Origin: Acholeplasmatales bacterium
GTDB lineage: Bacteria; Bacillota_I; Bacilli_A; Acholeplasmatales; Anaeroplasmataceae
Assembly: GCA_024681175.1 (NCBI GenBank)
Contig: JAILBI010000230.1
Location: 1 to 9,294, forward strand
Length of the DNA stretch: 9,294 nucleotides
Direction: 5' to 3'
The position numbers and the translations under genes were made by a program. Below are positions 1-7,100 of the stretch, piece after piece. The notes under the pieces were generated by a model. That model ran no database searches. It had not been told where the DNA came from and worked only from the letters and a program-made list of their open reading frames with translations. Each line of letters begins with the position of its first letter. Position 1 is the first letter of the stretch.

Positions 1-302
1 CATATAATGATGAATTTGAAGAACAAAGATTCATTAAATATTTAGATGAAGATAATTTAGCATATTATATAAAGATTTCTAAATTCTTAAAGAATGACAA
101 GGCCATTTATAATAAAAATGATTTAGAAAAATGTATTAATAAGGTAATTGATATATCTTATACTAATAAGCTTGAATCAATTAAAAGAAGAATGAAAAAT
201 GCACCTGAAGATAAAAAGGATGAATTATATACTAAAATGTTCAAATTAAGACAGGAGCATGAATTATTCAAAAGGAGAATTAAAAATGCCAAAGCAAAAT
301 AA
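1..302 (+). CDS. dnaG: DNA primase DnaG, C-terminal end (partial)
   Basis: The open frame enters from the left edge (first full codon at base 3) and ends with TAA at 300-302, giving the last 99 residues of a protein. They are highly charged and look entirely alpha-helical, ending in a Lys/Arg-rich tail. This fits the C-terminal helicase (DnaB)-interacting domain of bacterial primase, which is poorly conserved in sequence. The catalytic zinc-finger and TOPRIM parts would lie outside the window. The main reason for the call is context: the next genes are sigma factors and trmK, and dnaG-rpoD is the classic macromolecular-synthesis operon of Firmicutes. DnaG lays RNA primers at the replication fork. 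The last 17 bases overlap the start of the next gene, and that gene's ribosome binding site lies inside this coding sequence. The family assignment from this fragment alone is moderate. Confidence 0.7.
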   Translation, partial: YNDEFEEQRFIKYLDEDNLAYYIKISKFLKNDKAIYNKNDLEKCINKVIDISYTNKLESIKRRMKNAPEDKKDELYTKMFKLRQEHELFKRRIKNAKAK

Positions 303-1155
303 AAAGAATTCTCCATATATCGATTTATCTTATGATGAATTACCTTTATTAGATGCATATAAAATATATTCATTAGAATTAAATAAAGAGCCTTTAATAT
401 ATCAAAATCCATTAGAAAAAAAGCCTGTTATAAAGGATAAAGAAATAGAAAGAATATCTAATGAAATAGCTTTAGCTAAAGAAATAGCTTTAGCAAAAGC
501 TATTAAGGTAGGACAAGAGGCTAATAAAAAAATTAAAGATATTAATTATAATGATGAAAGTATCATTACTAAGGATGAATATTTTAAATTATTAGATTTA
601 GCTAAAAAAGGTGATCGTGCAAGAGAAATCTTGATTAGAGCCAATTTAAAATTAGTAATATATTATGCATACAAATATAAGAATAAAACAAATTTATCTT
701 TAGAAGATTTAATTCAAGAAGGTAATTTAGGATTAATGAGAGCTGTAGAATTATATGATCCTAAAATGAAAAATAGATTTTCAACATACGCCTTTAGCTG
801 GATTAATAAAAAGATGCAAAATTATATTGCAAATGAGGTAAAGGATTATCATTTTGAGGATATCAAAAATGATGATGATGACGATTTAGATATCGATATT
901 ATTGATAACGATACTAAATCACCATATGAGAAAAAAATAATTAGAGAAACTAAAGAAGTAGTTATTAAATTTTTAGAAGAAAACTTTTCTAAAAATGATG
1001 TATATATTTATACCGCACATCGTGGCTTTTATGGAGATGAGCCTAAAACATTTTTAGAGCTTGCAAATGAATTAAATATTCCTAAAAACACTATAAGGGA
1101 TAGATATGAAGCAATTATAAAGAAATTAAGAGAATCAAAATATATCATATTATAA
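286..1155 (+). CDS. Divergent RpoD-like sigma-70 family factor (shortened paralog of the adjacent RpoD)
   Basis: A 289-residue sigma-70 family protein. The ATG at 286 is chosen over the in-frame ATG at 259 because AAAGGAG (271-277) sits 8 bases upstream of it. Residues about 34-120 align with the RpoD encoded just downstream, including a lineage-specific stretch before region 2. Region 2 is clear: DLIQEGN at 141-147 (core RNA polymerase binding) and FSTYA at 165-169. The tryptophan pair that melts the -10 element in RpoD is Ser171-Trp172 here, and the following Arg-Gln is Asn174-Lys175. Regions 3.0-3.1 are missing. An acidic tract (about 196-210) then SPYE matches the region 3.2 finger of RpoD. 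Residues 254-285 form a region 4.2 helix-turn-helix. The gene overlaps dnaG by 17 bases and ends 14 bases before rpoD, so it is probably cotranscribed with both. It may be an alternative sigma factor with its own promoter specificity or a modulator that competes for core. The sigma-family call is secure; the role is unknown. Confidence 0.88.
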   Translation: MPKQNKKNSPYIDLSYDELPLLDAYKIYSLELNKEPLIYQNPLEKKPVIKDKEIERISNEIALAKEIALAKAIKVGQEANKKIKDINYNDESIITKDEYFKLLDLAKKGDRAREILIRANLKLVIYYAYKYKNKTNLSLEDLIQEGNLGLMRAVELYDPKMKNRFSTYAFSWINKKMQNYIANEVKDYHFEDIKNDDDDDLDIDIIDNDTKSPYEKKIIRETKEVVIKFLEENFSKNDVYIYTAHRGFYGDEPKTFLELANELNIPKNTIRDRYEAIIKKLRESKYIIL

Positions 1156-1169
1156 GGGAGGATATTTAG

Positions 1170-2453
1170 ATGACTATTAATGAAATAATATTAGAATTAA
1201 AGGCTTTCGCAGAAGCAAATGATGGACAAGTTACATCAAAGGATATTGAAACTAAATATAATTACAAAATGGATTCTGACGAATATGAAAAAATCGTCAA
1301 TGGTCTTGAAAAGGAAGGAATCAATATCGTTGAAATTGAAACTGAGCTTAGCATCGATGATATCGATGATTCAATGATTGATAAAAGCTTAGAGGATGTA
1401 AAGGATGAAATCATTGAAAGTGATGATACATTATTAAAGGACATTGATATCAATGACCCTGTAAGAATGTATTTAAAGGATATTGGTAAGGTTAAGCCTT
1501 TCTATATCAACCCACTTGATAATAAGCCTAAAATTGATGATGCAGATATTAAAGATATTACTAATAGAATTGCATTAGCAAAAGAAATCGCAATATCTAG
1601 AACTATTATTTTAGGTCGTGAAGCTAAAGCAAAGAAGGAAGAAATTGACCAAGATCAGGAATCTACAATTTCTGCTGAACAATATTTTGAGCTTGAAACT
1701 ATTATCGCAAAGGGTGAAAGAGCTAAGGAAAGACTTGTTAATGCAAACCTTAGACTTGTTGTATCTATTGCTAAAAAATATATTTCAAGAGGTCTACCTT
1801 TCTTAGATTTAATTCAAGAAGGTAATATGGGTTTATTAAGAGCTGTAGATAAATATGATCCTGATAAAGGATTTAAATTCTCTACATATGCAACTTGGTG
1901 GATAAGACAAGCTATTTCAAGAGCGATTGCAGATCAAGCAAGAACTATACGTATTCCTGTTCATATGGTTGAAACTATTAATAAGCTTGTAAGAACACAA
2001 AGACAATTAGTTAATAAATTATCTCGTGAACCAAGCGATGAAGAGCTTGCAGAGGCTATGGGTATTTCAGTTGAAAAGGTTCAACAAATCCAAAAGGTTG
2101 CACAAGAGCCAGTATCTCTTGAAAGCCCAGTTGGTGAAGAGGATGATTCTCAATTAGGTGATTTCATTTTCGACCCACAAGCTTTATCTCCATATGAATA
2201 TACAAGAAATCAAAAATTAAGATTAGAAATTGACACACTTTTAAAAGAAGTTTTAACTGAACGTGAACAACAAGTTATTAGAATGCGTTATGGTCTAGAT
2301 GATGGTAGAGTTAAAACTTTAGAGGAAGTTGGTAAATATTTTGATATCACAAGAGAGCGTATTAGACAGATTCAAAAAAATGCCATTAAGAAATTAAAAT
2401 TCCCTAAGAGACAAGAAAGATTAAAACCATTTATTGATGAAACAAATAGATAA
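1170..2453 (+). CDS. rpoD: RNA polymerase primary sigma factor RpoD (SigA)
   Basis: A 427-residue housekeeping sigma factor that directs core RNA polymerase to -35/-10 promoters. Region 1.1-like sequence occupies about residues 1-70. Region 1.2 starts near [11 protein letters not shown] (about 96-106). Region 2 carries [21 protein letters not shown] (213-219) and [13 protein letters not shown] beginning at Phe237, with the Trp243-Trp244 pair used in -10 melting. Regions 3.0-3.2 follow, including the acidic finger [10 protein letters not shown]. The region 4.2 helix-turn-helix begins near Lys382 and contains [10 protein letters not shown], the -35-reading helix. An unusual insertion of roughly 50 residues separates region 1.2 from region 2.1 and is shared with the upstream paralog. 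The start at 1170 has GGGAGG (1156-1161) 8 bases upstream. Codon use is richer in C-ending codons than in the flanking paralog and trmK, in line with high expression. It overlaps trmK by 17 bases. Confidence 0.98.
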   Translation: MTINEIILELKAFAEANDGQVTSKDIETKYNYKMDSDEYEKIVNGLEKEGINIVEIETELSIDDIDDSMIDKSLEDVKDEIIESDDTLLKDIDINDPVRMYLKDIGKVKPFYINPLDNKPKIDDADIKDITNRIALAKEIAISRTIILGREAKAKKEEIDQDQESTISAEQYFELETIIAKGERAKERLVNANLRLVVSIAKKYISRGLPFLDLIQEGNMGLLRAVDKYDPDKGFKFSTYATWWIRQAISRAIADQARTIRIPVHMVETINKLVRTQRQLVNKLSREPSDEELAEAMGISVEKVQQIQKVAQEPVSLESPVGEEDDSQLGDFIFDPQALSPYEYTRNQKLRLEIDTLLKEVLTEREQQVIRMRYGLDDGRVKTLEEVGKYFDITRERIRQIQKNAIKKLKFPKRQERLKPFIDETNR

Positions 2454-3099
2454 TAGAATTACCTTTCTTGCAAGCTTGGCAAAAGATTCTAATACACTTT
2501 TAGATGTAGGCTGTGACCATGGTCTTACAACTATAAAGGCTTTAAAATATTTTAATGTTAAAAATGCAATCGCATCTGATATTAATCCTGGTCCTTTAAA
2601 AATGGCAAAATATAACATTATAAAGGAAGGATTAATAGATAGATGTAAAATAATTTTAAGTGATGGACTTAAAAATATAGATGATGATTTTGATACATTA
2701 ATAATCTCTGGAATGGGTGGATTATTAATAAATAAAATTTTAATTGAATCATTTGATAAAATTAAAAATAAAAAATTAATAATTCAGCCTAATTGTGAAA
2801 GAGAAGATGTAAGAAAATTTTTAACAGGTCATGGCTTTAAAATTGAAAATGAATACGCATTTTATGATAAAGAAATTTATTATGAAATAATGATATTTGT
2901 TAATGGTAATTTAAATTATAATGATGATGAATTATTATATGGTCCATGCTTAATTAAAGAAAAAAATGAAGCATTTAAAAAGCATTATAAAATTAAAAGA
3001 GATAATTTATTATCAAGCATTCCTAAAATTAAAGATGAAAAAATTAGGGAGGAAAAAAAGAAGCTATGCGATAAATATAGCTTCTTAATAGGTGAATAA
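2437..3099 (+). CDS. trmK: tRNA (adenine(22)-N1)-methyltransferase TrmK
   Basis: A 220-residue class I SAM-dependent methyltransferase of the TrmK/YqfN family, which makes m1A at position 22 of tRNA in Gram-positive bacteria. The SAM-binding motif I is DVGCDHG (23-29). DINPGPL (48-54) is the acidic motif II loop, and SGMGG (91-95) follows the fourth strand; these three are diagnostic for the family. QPNCERE and YYEI lie in the C-terminal half of the fold, followed by a charged helical tail. The Firmicutes order dnaG-rpoD-trmK supports the call. The ATG at 2437 is used, with TTG at 2434 also possible. No good ribosome binding site precedes either, and the gene overlaps the end of rpoD by 17 bases, so translation is probably coupled to rpoD. 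A Nif3-like gene often follows trmK in Firmicutes; here an alpha/beta hydrolase does instead. Confidence 0.95.
   Translation: MKQIDNRITFLASLAKDSNTLLDVGCDHGLTTIKALKYFNVKNAIASDINPGPLKMAKYNIIKEGLIDRCKIILSDGLKNIDDDFDTLIISGMGGLLINKILIESFDKIKNKKLIIQPNCEREDVRKFLTGHGFKIENEYAFYDKEIYYEIMIFVNGNLNYNDDELLYGPCLIKEKNEAFKKHYKIKRDNLLSSIPKIKDEKIREEKKKLCDKYSFLIGE
3058..3086. other. Perfect 10-bp inverted repeat at the 3' end of trmK
   Basis: AAGAAGCTAT (3058-3067) and its exact complement ATAGCTTCTT (3077-3086) flank a 9-base spacer. The left arm is preceded by a run of A (3053-3059). Read on the - strand, the structure is a hairpin followed by seven T, the layout of an intrinsic terminator. On the + strand there is no T-run, and the ribosome binding site of the next gene (3090-3095) starts 3 bases after the hairpin. 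It lies within coding sequence, so chance cannot be excluded. Confidence 0.35.
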
Positions 3100-3100
3100 T

Positions 3101-3850
3101 ATGGAACAATTTAGCATTTATAAAACTAAAAATTATTATCGTACTTATTTTGTTGATGATAATAAAAGACCATTAATTTTTATTTGTGCAGGTGGTGGAT
3201 ATCAATATACATCTCCAAGAGAACAAGAGCCTATTATGAAAATCTTTTTTGAAAAAGGATATCATGTATGTATTGTAAATTATATGGAAGATAAATCAGT
3301 ATATCCTACTCCAGGTATGAATGTTGTTTATGCATTTAATAAAATGAAATTAGATAAAAGAGTATCTAAAATCATTGGCGTAGGCTTTTCAGCTGGAGCT
3401 CATGTATTATTAGATATTACATTTAAAAATGGTTTTTATAATGTTTGTAAGCCAGATTTATTAATTATTGGCTATCCTGTTATTACAACTGATCCTAAAT
3501 ATTCACATAAAGGCTCATTTAAAAACCTTTTAGGCTCATCATATAATGATCCTAAATTAATGGAAGAAGTATCACTTGAAAAAAAGGTTGGTAATGATGA
3601 ACCAGATATGTTTTTATGGGGTACAATAACTGATGAAAGTGTCGATGTTAATAATTCATTATTATTAATTAAAGCTTATCATGAGCATAAATTAAATTTA
3701 GAATATCACCTATTCCCAATGGGTGGTCATGGGCTTTCATGTGCAAATGAAACTGCATTTGAAAAGGGTAGTGAAAAGATTATTCCATATGTAGAAGATT
3801 GGACATCTTATGCATTAAAATGGTTAGATTATAAATTAAAAAATAATTAA
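3101..3850 (+). CDS. Alpha/beta hydrolase (esterase/lipase-like)
   Basis: A 249-residue serine hydrolase of the alpha/beta fold, most like the small esterase/acetyl-xylan-esterase-like group. The strand-loop CAGGGY (29-34) is an oxyanion-hole motif of the HGGG type with the His replaced. GFSAG (95-99) is the nucleophile elbow with Ser97. TDESV (177-181) fits the loop carrying the catalytic acid, probably Asp178, and His210 in GGHG completes the triad. No signal peptide or membrane segment is visible, so the enzyme is probably cytoplasmic. The substrate cannot be told from the sequence. The ATG at 3101 is chosen over the in-frame GTG at 3092 because AGGTGA (3090-3095) sits 5 bases ahead of it. 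It lies one base after trmK and 17 bases before pflA, so it is probably transcribed with both. Confidence 0.85.
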   Translation: MEQFSIYKTKNYYRTYFVDDNKRPLIFICAGGGYQYTSPREQEPIMKIFFEKGYHVCIVNYMEDKSVYPTPGMNVVYAFNKMKLDKRVSKIIGVGFSAGAHVLLDITFKNGFYNVCKPDLLIIGYPVITTDPKYSHKGSFKNLLGSSYNDPKLMEEVSLEKKVGNDEPDMFLWGTITDESVDVNNSLLLIKAYHEHKLNLEYHLFPMGGHGLSCANETAFEKGSEKIIPYVEDWTSYALKWLDYKLKNN

Positions 3851-3867
3851 TCTTTTGGAGATATAAA

Positions 3868-4611
3868 ATGAAAGGTAAAATTCATTCATTTTTTGCAGGT
3901 GGTACAGTTGATGGACCTGGTATTAGATATGTAATATTTTTTAAAGGCTGTCCTATGAGATGTCTTTATTGTCACAATCCTGATACATGGGATATTAATG
4001 GTGCAGAAGAATATAGTGCAGATGAAATAGTATCTAAAGCATTAAAATATAAAGGATATTTTGGCTCTAAGGGTGGTATTACCTGTACAGGTGGTGAGCC
4101 TTTAGTTCAAATAGATTTTTTAATTGAATTATTTAAAAAATTTAAAGAAAATAATATTAATACAGCTTTAGATACATCAGGTATTATATTTGATCCAAAT
4201 AATAAAGAATTATTAAATAAATTTAATGAATTAATTAAATATACAGATTTAGTATTATTAGATATTAAGCATATTGATGATAATGAGCATATTAAATTAA
4301 CATCTAAATCTAATAAAAATATCTTATTATTTGCAAAATATTTATCAGATAATAATATTAAAATGTGGATAAGACATGTTTTAGTTCCAACTATAACATT
4401 AAATGATAATTATTTAATTAAAACAAAAGAATTTATTGATACACTAAAAACTGTAGAAAAAATAGAAGTATTACCTTATCATACTATGGCTAAATCTAAA
4501 TATGAAAAAATGAATTTAAAATATCCTTTAGAAGGCATCCCTGAGCCAACTAAGGATGAGGTAAGACATGCAAAAATATTATTAGGAGTCATAAAAGATG
4601 AATCTAAATGA
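3868..4611 (+). CDS. pflA: Pyruvate formate-lyase activating enzyme (radical SAM)
   Basis: A 247-residue radical-SAM activase, the normal length for PflA. The cluster motif CxxxCxxC is Cys28, Cys32 and Cys35 in KGCPMRCLYCHNPDTW; these bind the 4Fe-4S cluster that cleaves S-adenosylmethionine. TCTGGEP (72-78) is the family's SAM-binding motif. The N-terminal VDGPGIR and the YHTMAKSKYE stretch near the C-terminus are typical of PflA. The enzyme takes a hydrogen atom from the glycine of pyruvate formate-lyase, creating the stored glycyl radical under anaerobic conditions. Here the target glycine sits on a separate small protein (7101-7334), so PflA would act on that subunit alone or on its complex with PflB. 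GGAG (3857-3860) precedes the ATG by 7 bases. The 3' end overlaps the thioredoxin-like gene by 14 bases and ends in TGA. Confidence 0.97.
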   Translation: MKGKIHSFFAGGTVDGPGIRYVIFFKGCPMRCLYCHNPDTWDINGAEEYSADEIVSKALKYKGYFGSKGGITCTGGEPLVQIDFLIELFKKFKENNINTALDTSGIIFDPNNKELLNKFNELIKYTDLVLLDIKHIDDNEHIKLTSKSNKNILLFAKYLSDNNIKMWIRHVLVPTITLNDNYLIKTKEFIDTLKTVEKIEVLPYHTMAKSKYEKMNLKYPLEGIPEPTKDEVRHAKILLGVIKDESK

Positions 4612-4924
4612 TAAAAATTATAAAGAATATTTAAAAGGCATTAGTGTTGTTGAATTTTCTGGCGAGAGCTGTGCAAATTGTATTACACTTATGCCTATCT
4701 TACATAAATTAACTAAAGATAGAAGTGATTTAACACTACATCATGTTGAAGCAGGAGAGGACACAAAAGAAATATTATCTAGATATGAAATATTTTCTGT
4801 TCCAACTATTATGATCTTAAATGATGATAAAGAATTTGTAAGATGTAGAGGATTTCAACCAGAAGAAATTTTAGAAATTTGGCTTGATTCGAAGGTTGAA
4901 GAACTAAAAAATAGCTTAAAATAA
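4598..4924 (+). CDS. Thioredoxin-like protein with a CANC active site
   Basis: A 108-residue protein of the thioredoxin fold, the normal length of thioredoxin. The redox motif is Cys25-Ala-Asn-Cys28 in SGESCANC, in place of the usual WCGPC. The cis-proline loop VPT follows, after a strand ending YEIFSVPT. The C-terminal helix and the GFQPEEIL segment fit the family. Loss of the Trp and the Gly-Pro pair predicts a different redox potential from housekeeping thioredoxin, so it may act on particular partners. It overlaps pflA by 14 bases and has its own AGGAG (4584-4588) 9 bases before the ATG, so it is cotranscribed with pflA. A role in keeping the PFL cysteine pair or PflA reduced is a reasonable inference but is not shown. 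A terminator follows directly. Confidence 0.85.
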   Translation: MNLNDKNYKEYLKGISVVEFSGESCANCITLMPILHKLTKDRSDLTLHHVEAGEDTKEILSRYEIFSVPTIMILNDDKEFVRCRGFQPEEILEIWLDSKVEELKNSLK

Positions 4925-4934
4925 CGTTTACATT

Positions 4935-4970
4935 AAAAATAATTGAGAATCATTCTTAATTATTTTTTTT
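4935..4970 (+). terminator. Intrinsic terminator after the thioredoxin-like gene
   Basis: A 13-bp stem (4935-4947 with 4955-4967, one G-U pair) with a 7-base loop AATCATT, whose 3' arm runs into eight T (4963-4970). It closes the operon ending with pflA and the thioredoxin-like gene and separates it from pflB, which has its own promoter. The stem is AT-rich; the A-run on the 5' side could also let it work on the - strand. Confidence 0.75.
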
Positions 4971-4976
4971 ATTTCA

Positions 4977-5005
4977 TTGTATTTAAGACTTATATAATAT
5001 ATAAT
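4977..5005 (+). promoter_or_regulatory. Predicted sigma-A promoter of pflB
   Basis: A perfect TATAAT (5000-5005) lies 17 bases after TTGTAT (4977-4982), which keeps the TTG of the -35 consensus. Transcription would start near 5012. That puts the GTG at 5010 outside the transcript and leaves about 40 bases of leader before the ATG at 5052. A second TATAAT overlaps at 4993-4998 but has no fitting -35. Confidence 0.6.
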
Positions 5006-5051
5006 CTTAGTGGTTAAAAATGATTTAACTAGAGAGATGAGGATGAGATTT

Positions 5052-7085
5052 ATGAACAATGCATGGGAAGGATTTGTTCCTGGAAAATGGAATCAAGATT
5101 TTGAAATTGATGTTCGTGACTTTATTCAAAGAAATTATGTTCCTTACGAGGGAGATGGTTCTTTCTTACAAGGACCAACAGAGAATACTAAAAAGCTTTG
5201 GAATGAAGTATCAAAGTTAATGCAAGAGGAAAGAGAAAAGGGTGGAGTTTTAGAATGTGAAACAAAGATTGTTTCAAAGGTTAACGCTTATGGCCCTGGT
5301 TATATTGATAAGCCTCTTGAACAAATTGTTGGTTTACAAACAGATAAGCCATTAAAAAGAGCATTCATGCCAGATGGTGGTATTAGAATGGCATGCCAAG
5401 CTGCAGAACAATATGGCTATAAAATTGATGAAAATGTAGTTTCATTTTATGAAAAATATCGTAAAACACATAACGATGGTGTATTTGATGCATACACACC
5501 AGAAATGAGAAGATGTAGAACAGCTCACATCTTAACTGGTTTACCTGATACATATGGTCGTGGTAGAATCGTTGGTGATTATAGAAGAATTGCCCTTTAT
5601 GGTGTTGATTATTTAATCAAGATGAAGGAATTCGATAAGACTTTAATTGATGGTGAAATGACTCCTGATCGTATTAGAGATAGAGAAGAAATTTCTGAAC
5701 AAATTAAAGCTTTAAAGCAATTAAAGGAAATGGCTTTAGCTTATGGTATCGATATTTCAGCACCTTCAACAACTGCAAAGGAAGCAGTTCAAGCATTATA
5801 TTTTGGTTATCTTGCCGCAGTTAAGGACCAAAATGGTGCCGCAATGAGTATCGGTAGAAATTCAACTTTCTTAGATATTTATTTTGAAAGAGATTTTAAA
5901 AAAGGCATTTTAACTGAAAGTGAAGCACAAGAAATTGTTGACCACTTCATTATGAAATTAAGAATGATTCGTTTCGCTCGTATTCAATCTTATAATGAGC
6001 TTTTCTCAGGAGATCCTACATGGACTACTGAATCAATCGGTGGTATGGGTACAGATGGAAGAACTTTAGTTACTAAAACTTCATTCCGTTTCTTACATAC
6101 ACTTGATAATATCGGACCAGCTCCAGAACCAAATTTAACTATTTTATGGAGCAAGCGTCTACCAAATAATTTTAAATTATTCTGTGCAGATTTATCTATT
6201 AGAACATCAGCAATCCAATATGAATCTGATGAATTAATGAGACCTTATATGGGTGATGATTATTGTATTGCATGCTGTGTATCATCAATGAAGGTTGGTA
6301 AGGAAATGCAATTCTTCGGTGCAAGAGCAAACCTTGCAAAATGCTTACTTTACGCAATCAATGGTGGTAAGGATGAATTATTAAAGGATAAGGTAACAGG
6401 TAAGGCTGTACAAGTTGGTCCTGAATTTGCACCTGTCCTTGGTGATGGTCCACTTGATTATAAGGATGTAATGCATAAATATGAAAATATGATGGAATGG
6501 TTAGCTGGTATTTATGTAAATACATTAAACCTAATCCATTATATGCATGATAAATATTGTTATGAAGCATTAGAAATGGCCCTTCATGATACAAAGGTTC
6601 ATCGTTATTTTGCAACAGGTATCGCAGGATTATCAGTTGCAGTAGATTCACTTTCAGCAATCAAATATGCTAAGGTTACTCCAATTAGAAATGAAGAAGG
6701 CTTAGTTGTTGATTATAAAATTGAAGGTGACTTCCCTAAATATGGTAACAACGATGACAGAGTTGATGAAATTGCAGTATGGCTTGTAAGAACATTCATG
6801 AATATGATTAAGAAGCATTATACATATCGTGATTCTGAACCTACAATGTCAATTTTAACAATTACATCAAATGTTGTTTATGGTCAAAAGACTGGTAATA
6901 CACCAGATGGAAGAAGAGCAGGTGTACCTCTAGCTCCAGGCGCAAACCCAATGTCAGGAAGAGATACAAATGGTGCCCTTGCTTCACTTGAAAGTGTTGC
7001 TAAGCTTCCATATGATCATTCTCGTGATGGTATTTCAAATACATTTGCAATGACTCCAAGTGCCCTTGGTAAAGATGAAGATTAA
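5052..7085 (+). CDS. pflB: Pyruvate formate-lyase body, lacking the C-terminal glycyl-radical domain (split PFL)
   Basis: Formate C-acetyltransferase: pyruvate + CoA gives acetyl-CoA + formate, the main anaerobic pyruvate route. The protein follows one-chain PFLs closely from AWEGF at its N-terminus through [31 protein letters not shown] and NTPDGRRAG to SALGKDED, where it stops. Cys408-Cys409 in IACCVSS is the catalytic pair (Cys418-Cys419 in E. coli), and an extra Cys lies at 405. The glycyl-radical segment RVSGYAV, which should follow about 60 residues later, is absent and is encoded by the next gene. The length is 677 residues, against about 750-760 for one-chain PFLs. The ATG at 5052 is chosen because GAGG (5039-5042) precedes it, it falls 3 residues before the conserved AWEGF, and the GTG at 5010 lies at the predicted transcription start with no ribosome binding site. 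ATG at 5037 is possible. Codon use suggests high expression. Confidence 0.96.
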   Translation: MNNAWEGFVPGKWNQDFEIDVRDFIQRNYVPYEGDGSFLQGPTENTKKLWNEVSKLMQEEREKGGVLECETKIVSKVNAYGPGYIDKPLEQIVGLQTDKPLKRAFMPDGGIRMACQAAEQYGYKIDENVVSFYEKYRKTHNDGVFDAYTPEMRRCRTAHILTGLPDTYGRGRIVGDYRRIALYGVDYLIKMKEFDKTLIDGEMTPDRIRDREEISEQIKALKQLKEMALAYGIDISAPSTTAKEAVQALYFGYLAAVKDQNGAAMSIGRNSTFLDIYFERDFKKGILTESEAQEIVDHFIMKLRMIRFARIQSYNELFSGDPTWTTESIGGMGTDGRTLVTKTSFRFLHTLDNIGPAPEPNLTILWSKRLPNNFKLFCADLSIRTSAIQYESDELMRPYMGDDYCIACCVSSMKVGKEMQFFGARANLAKCLLYAINGGKDELLKDKVTGKAVQVGPEFAPVLGDGPLDYKDVMHKYENMMEWLAGIYVNTLNLIHYMHDKYCYEALEMALHDTKVHRYFATGIAGLSVAVDSLSAIKYAKVTPIRNEEGLVVDYKIEGDFPKYGNNDDRVDEIAVWLVRTFMNMIKKHYTYRDSEPTMSILTITSNVVYGQKTGNTPDGRRAGVPLAPGANPMSGRDTNGALASLESVAKLPYDHSRDGISNTFAMTPSALGKDED

Positions 7086-7100
7086 TAGGAGGAAAAAATT

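Noticed and set aside
259..285. ATG at 259 as the start of the sigma-like gene
   Set aside because: The clear AAAGGAG at 271-277 falls after this ATG and is correctly spaced for the ATG at 286.
158..412. Open frame on the - strand across the dnaG end and the sigma-like gene
   Set aside because: Its hydrophobic, Leu/Ile/Ser-rich product is what the complement of Lys/Asn/Glu-rich AT-rich coding sequence gives. The + strand there is explained by two genes. The same applies to - strand frames at 1262-1453, 2421-2618 and 6358-6660.
286..1155. Reading the sigma-like gene as a pseudogene fragment of rpoD
   Set aside because: It has one uninterrupted frame, a good ribosome binding site and intact region 2 and region 4 ends. 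The missing middle keeps the frame at the SPYE boundary, so it looks maintained and not decaying.
1618..1806. Short + strand frame inside rpoD
   Set aside because: It is fully inside the conserved rpoD coding sequence in another frame and has no convincing ribosome binding site or recognisable product.
5010..5051. GTG at 5010 as the pflB start, adding 14 residues
   Set aside because: No ribosome binding site precedes it, and it lies at or before the transcription start implied by the TATAAT at 5000-5005. ATG 5052 has GAGG upstream and is close to the conserved AWEGF.
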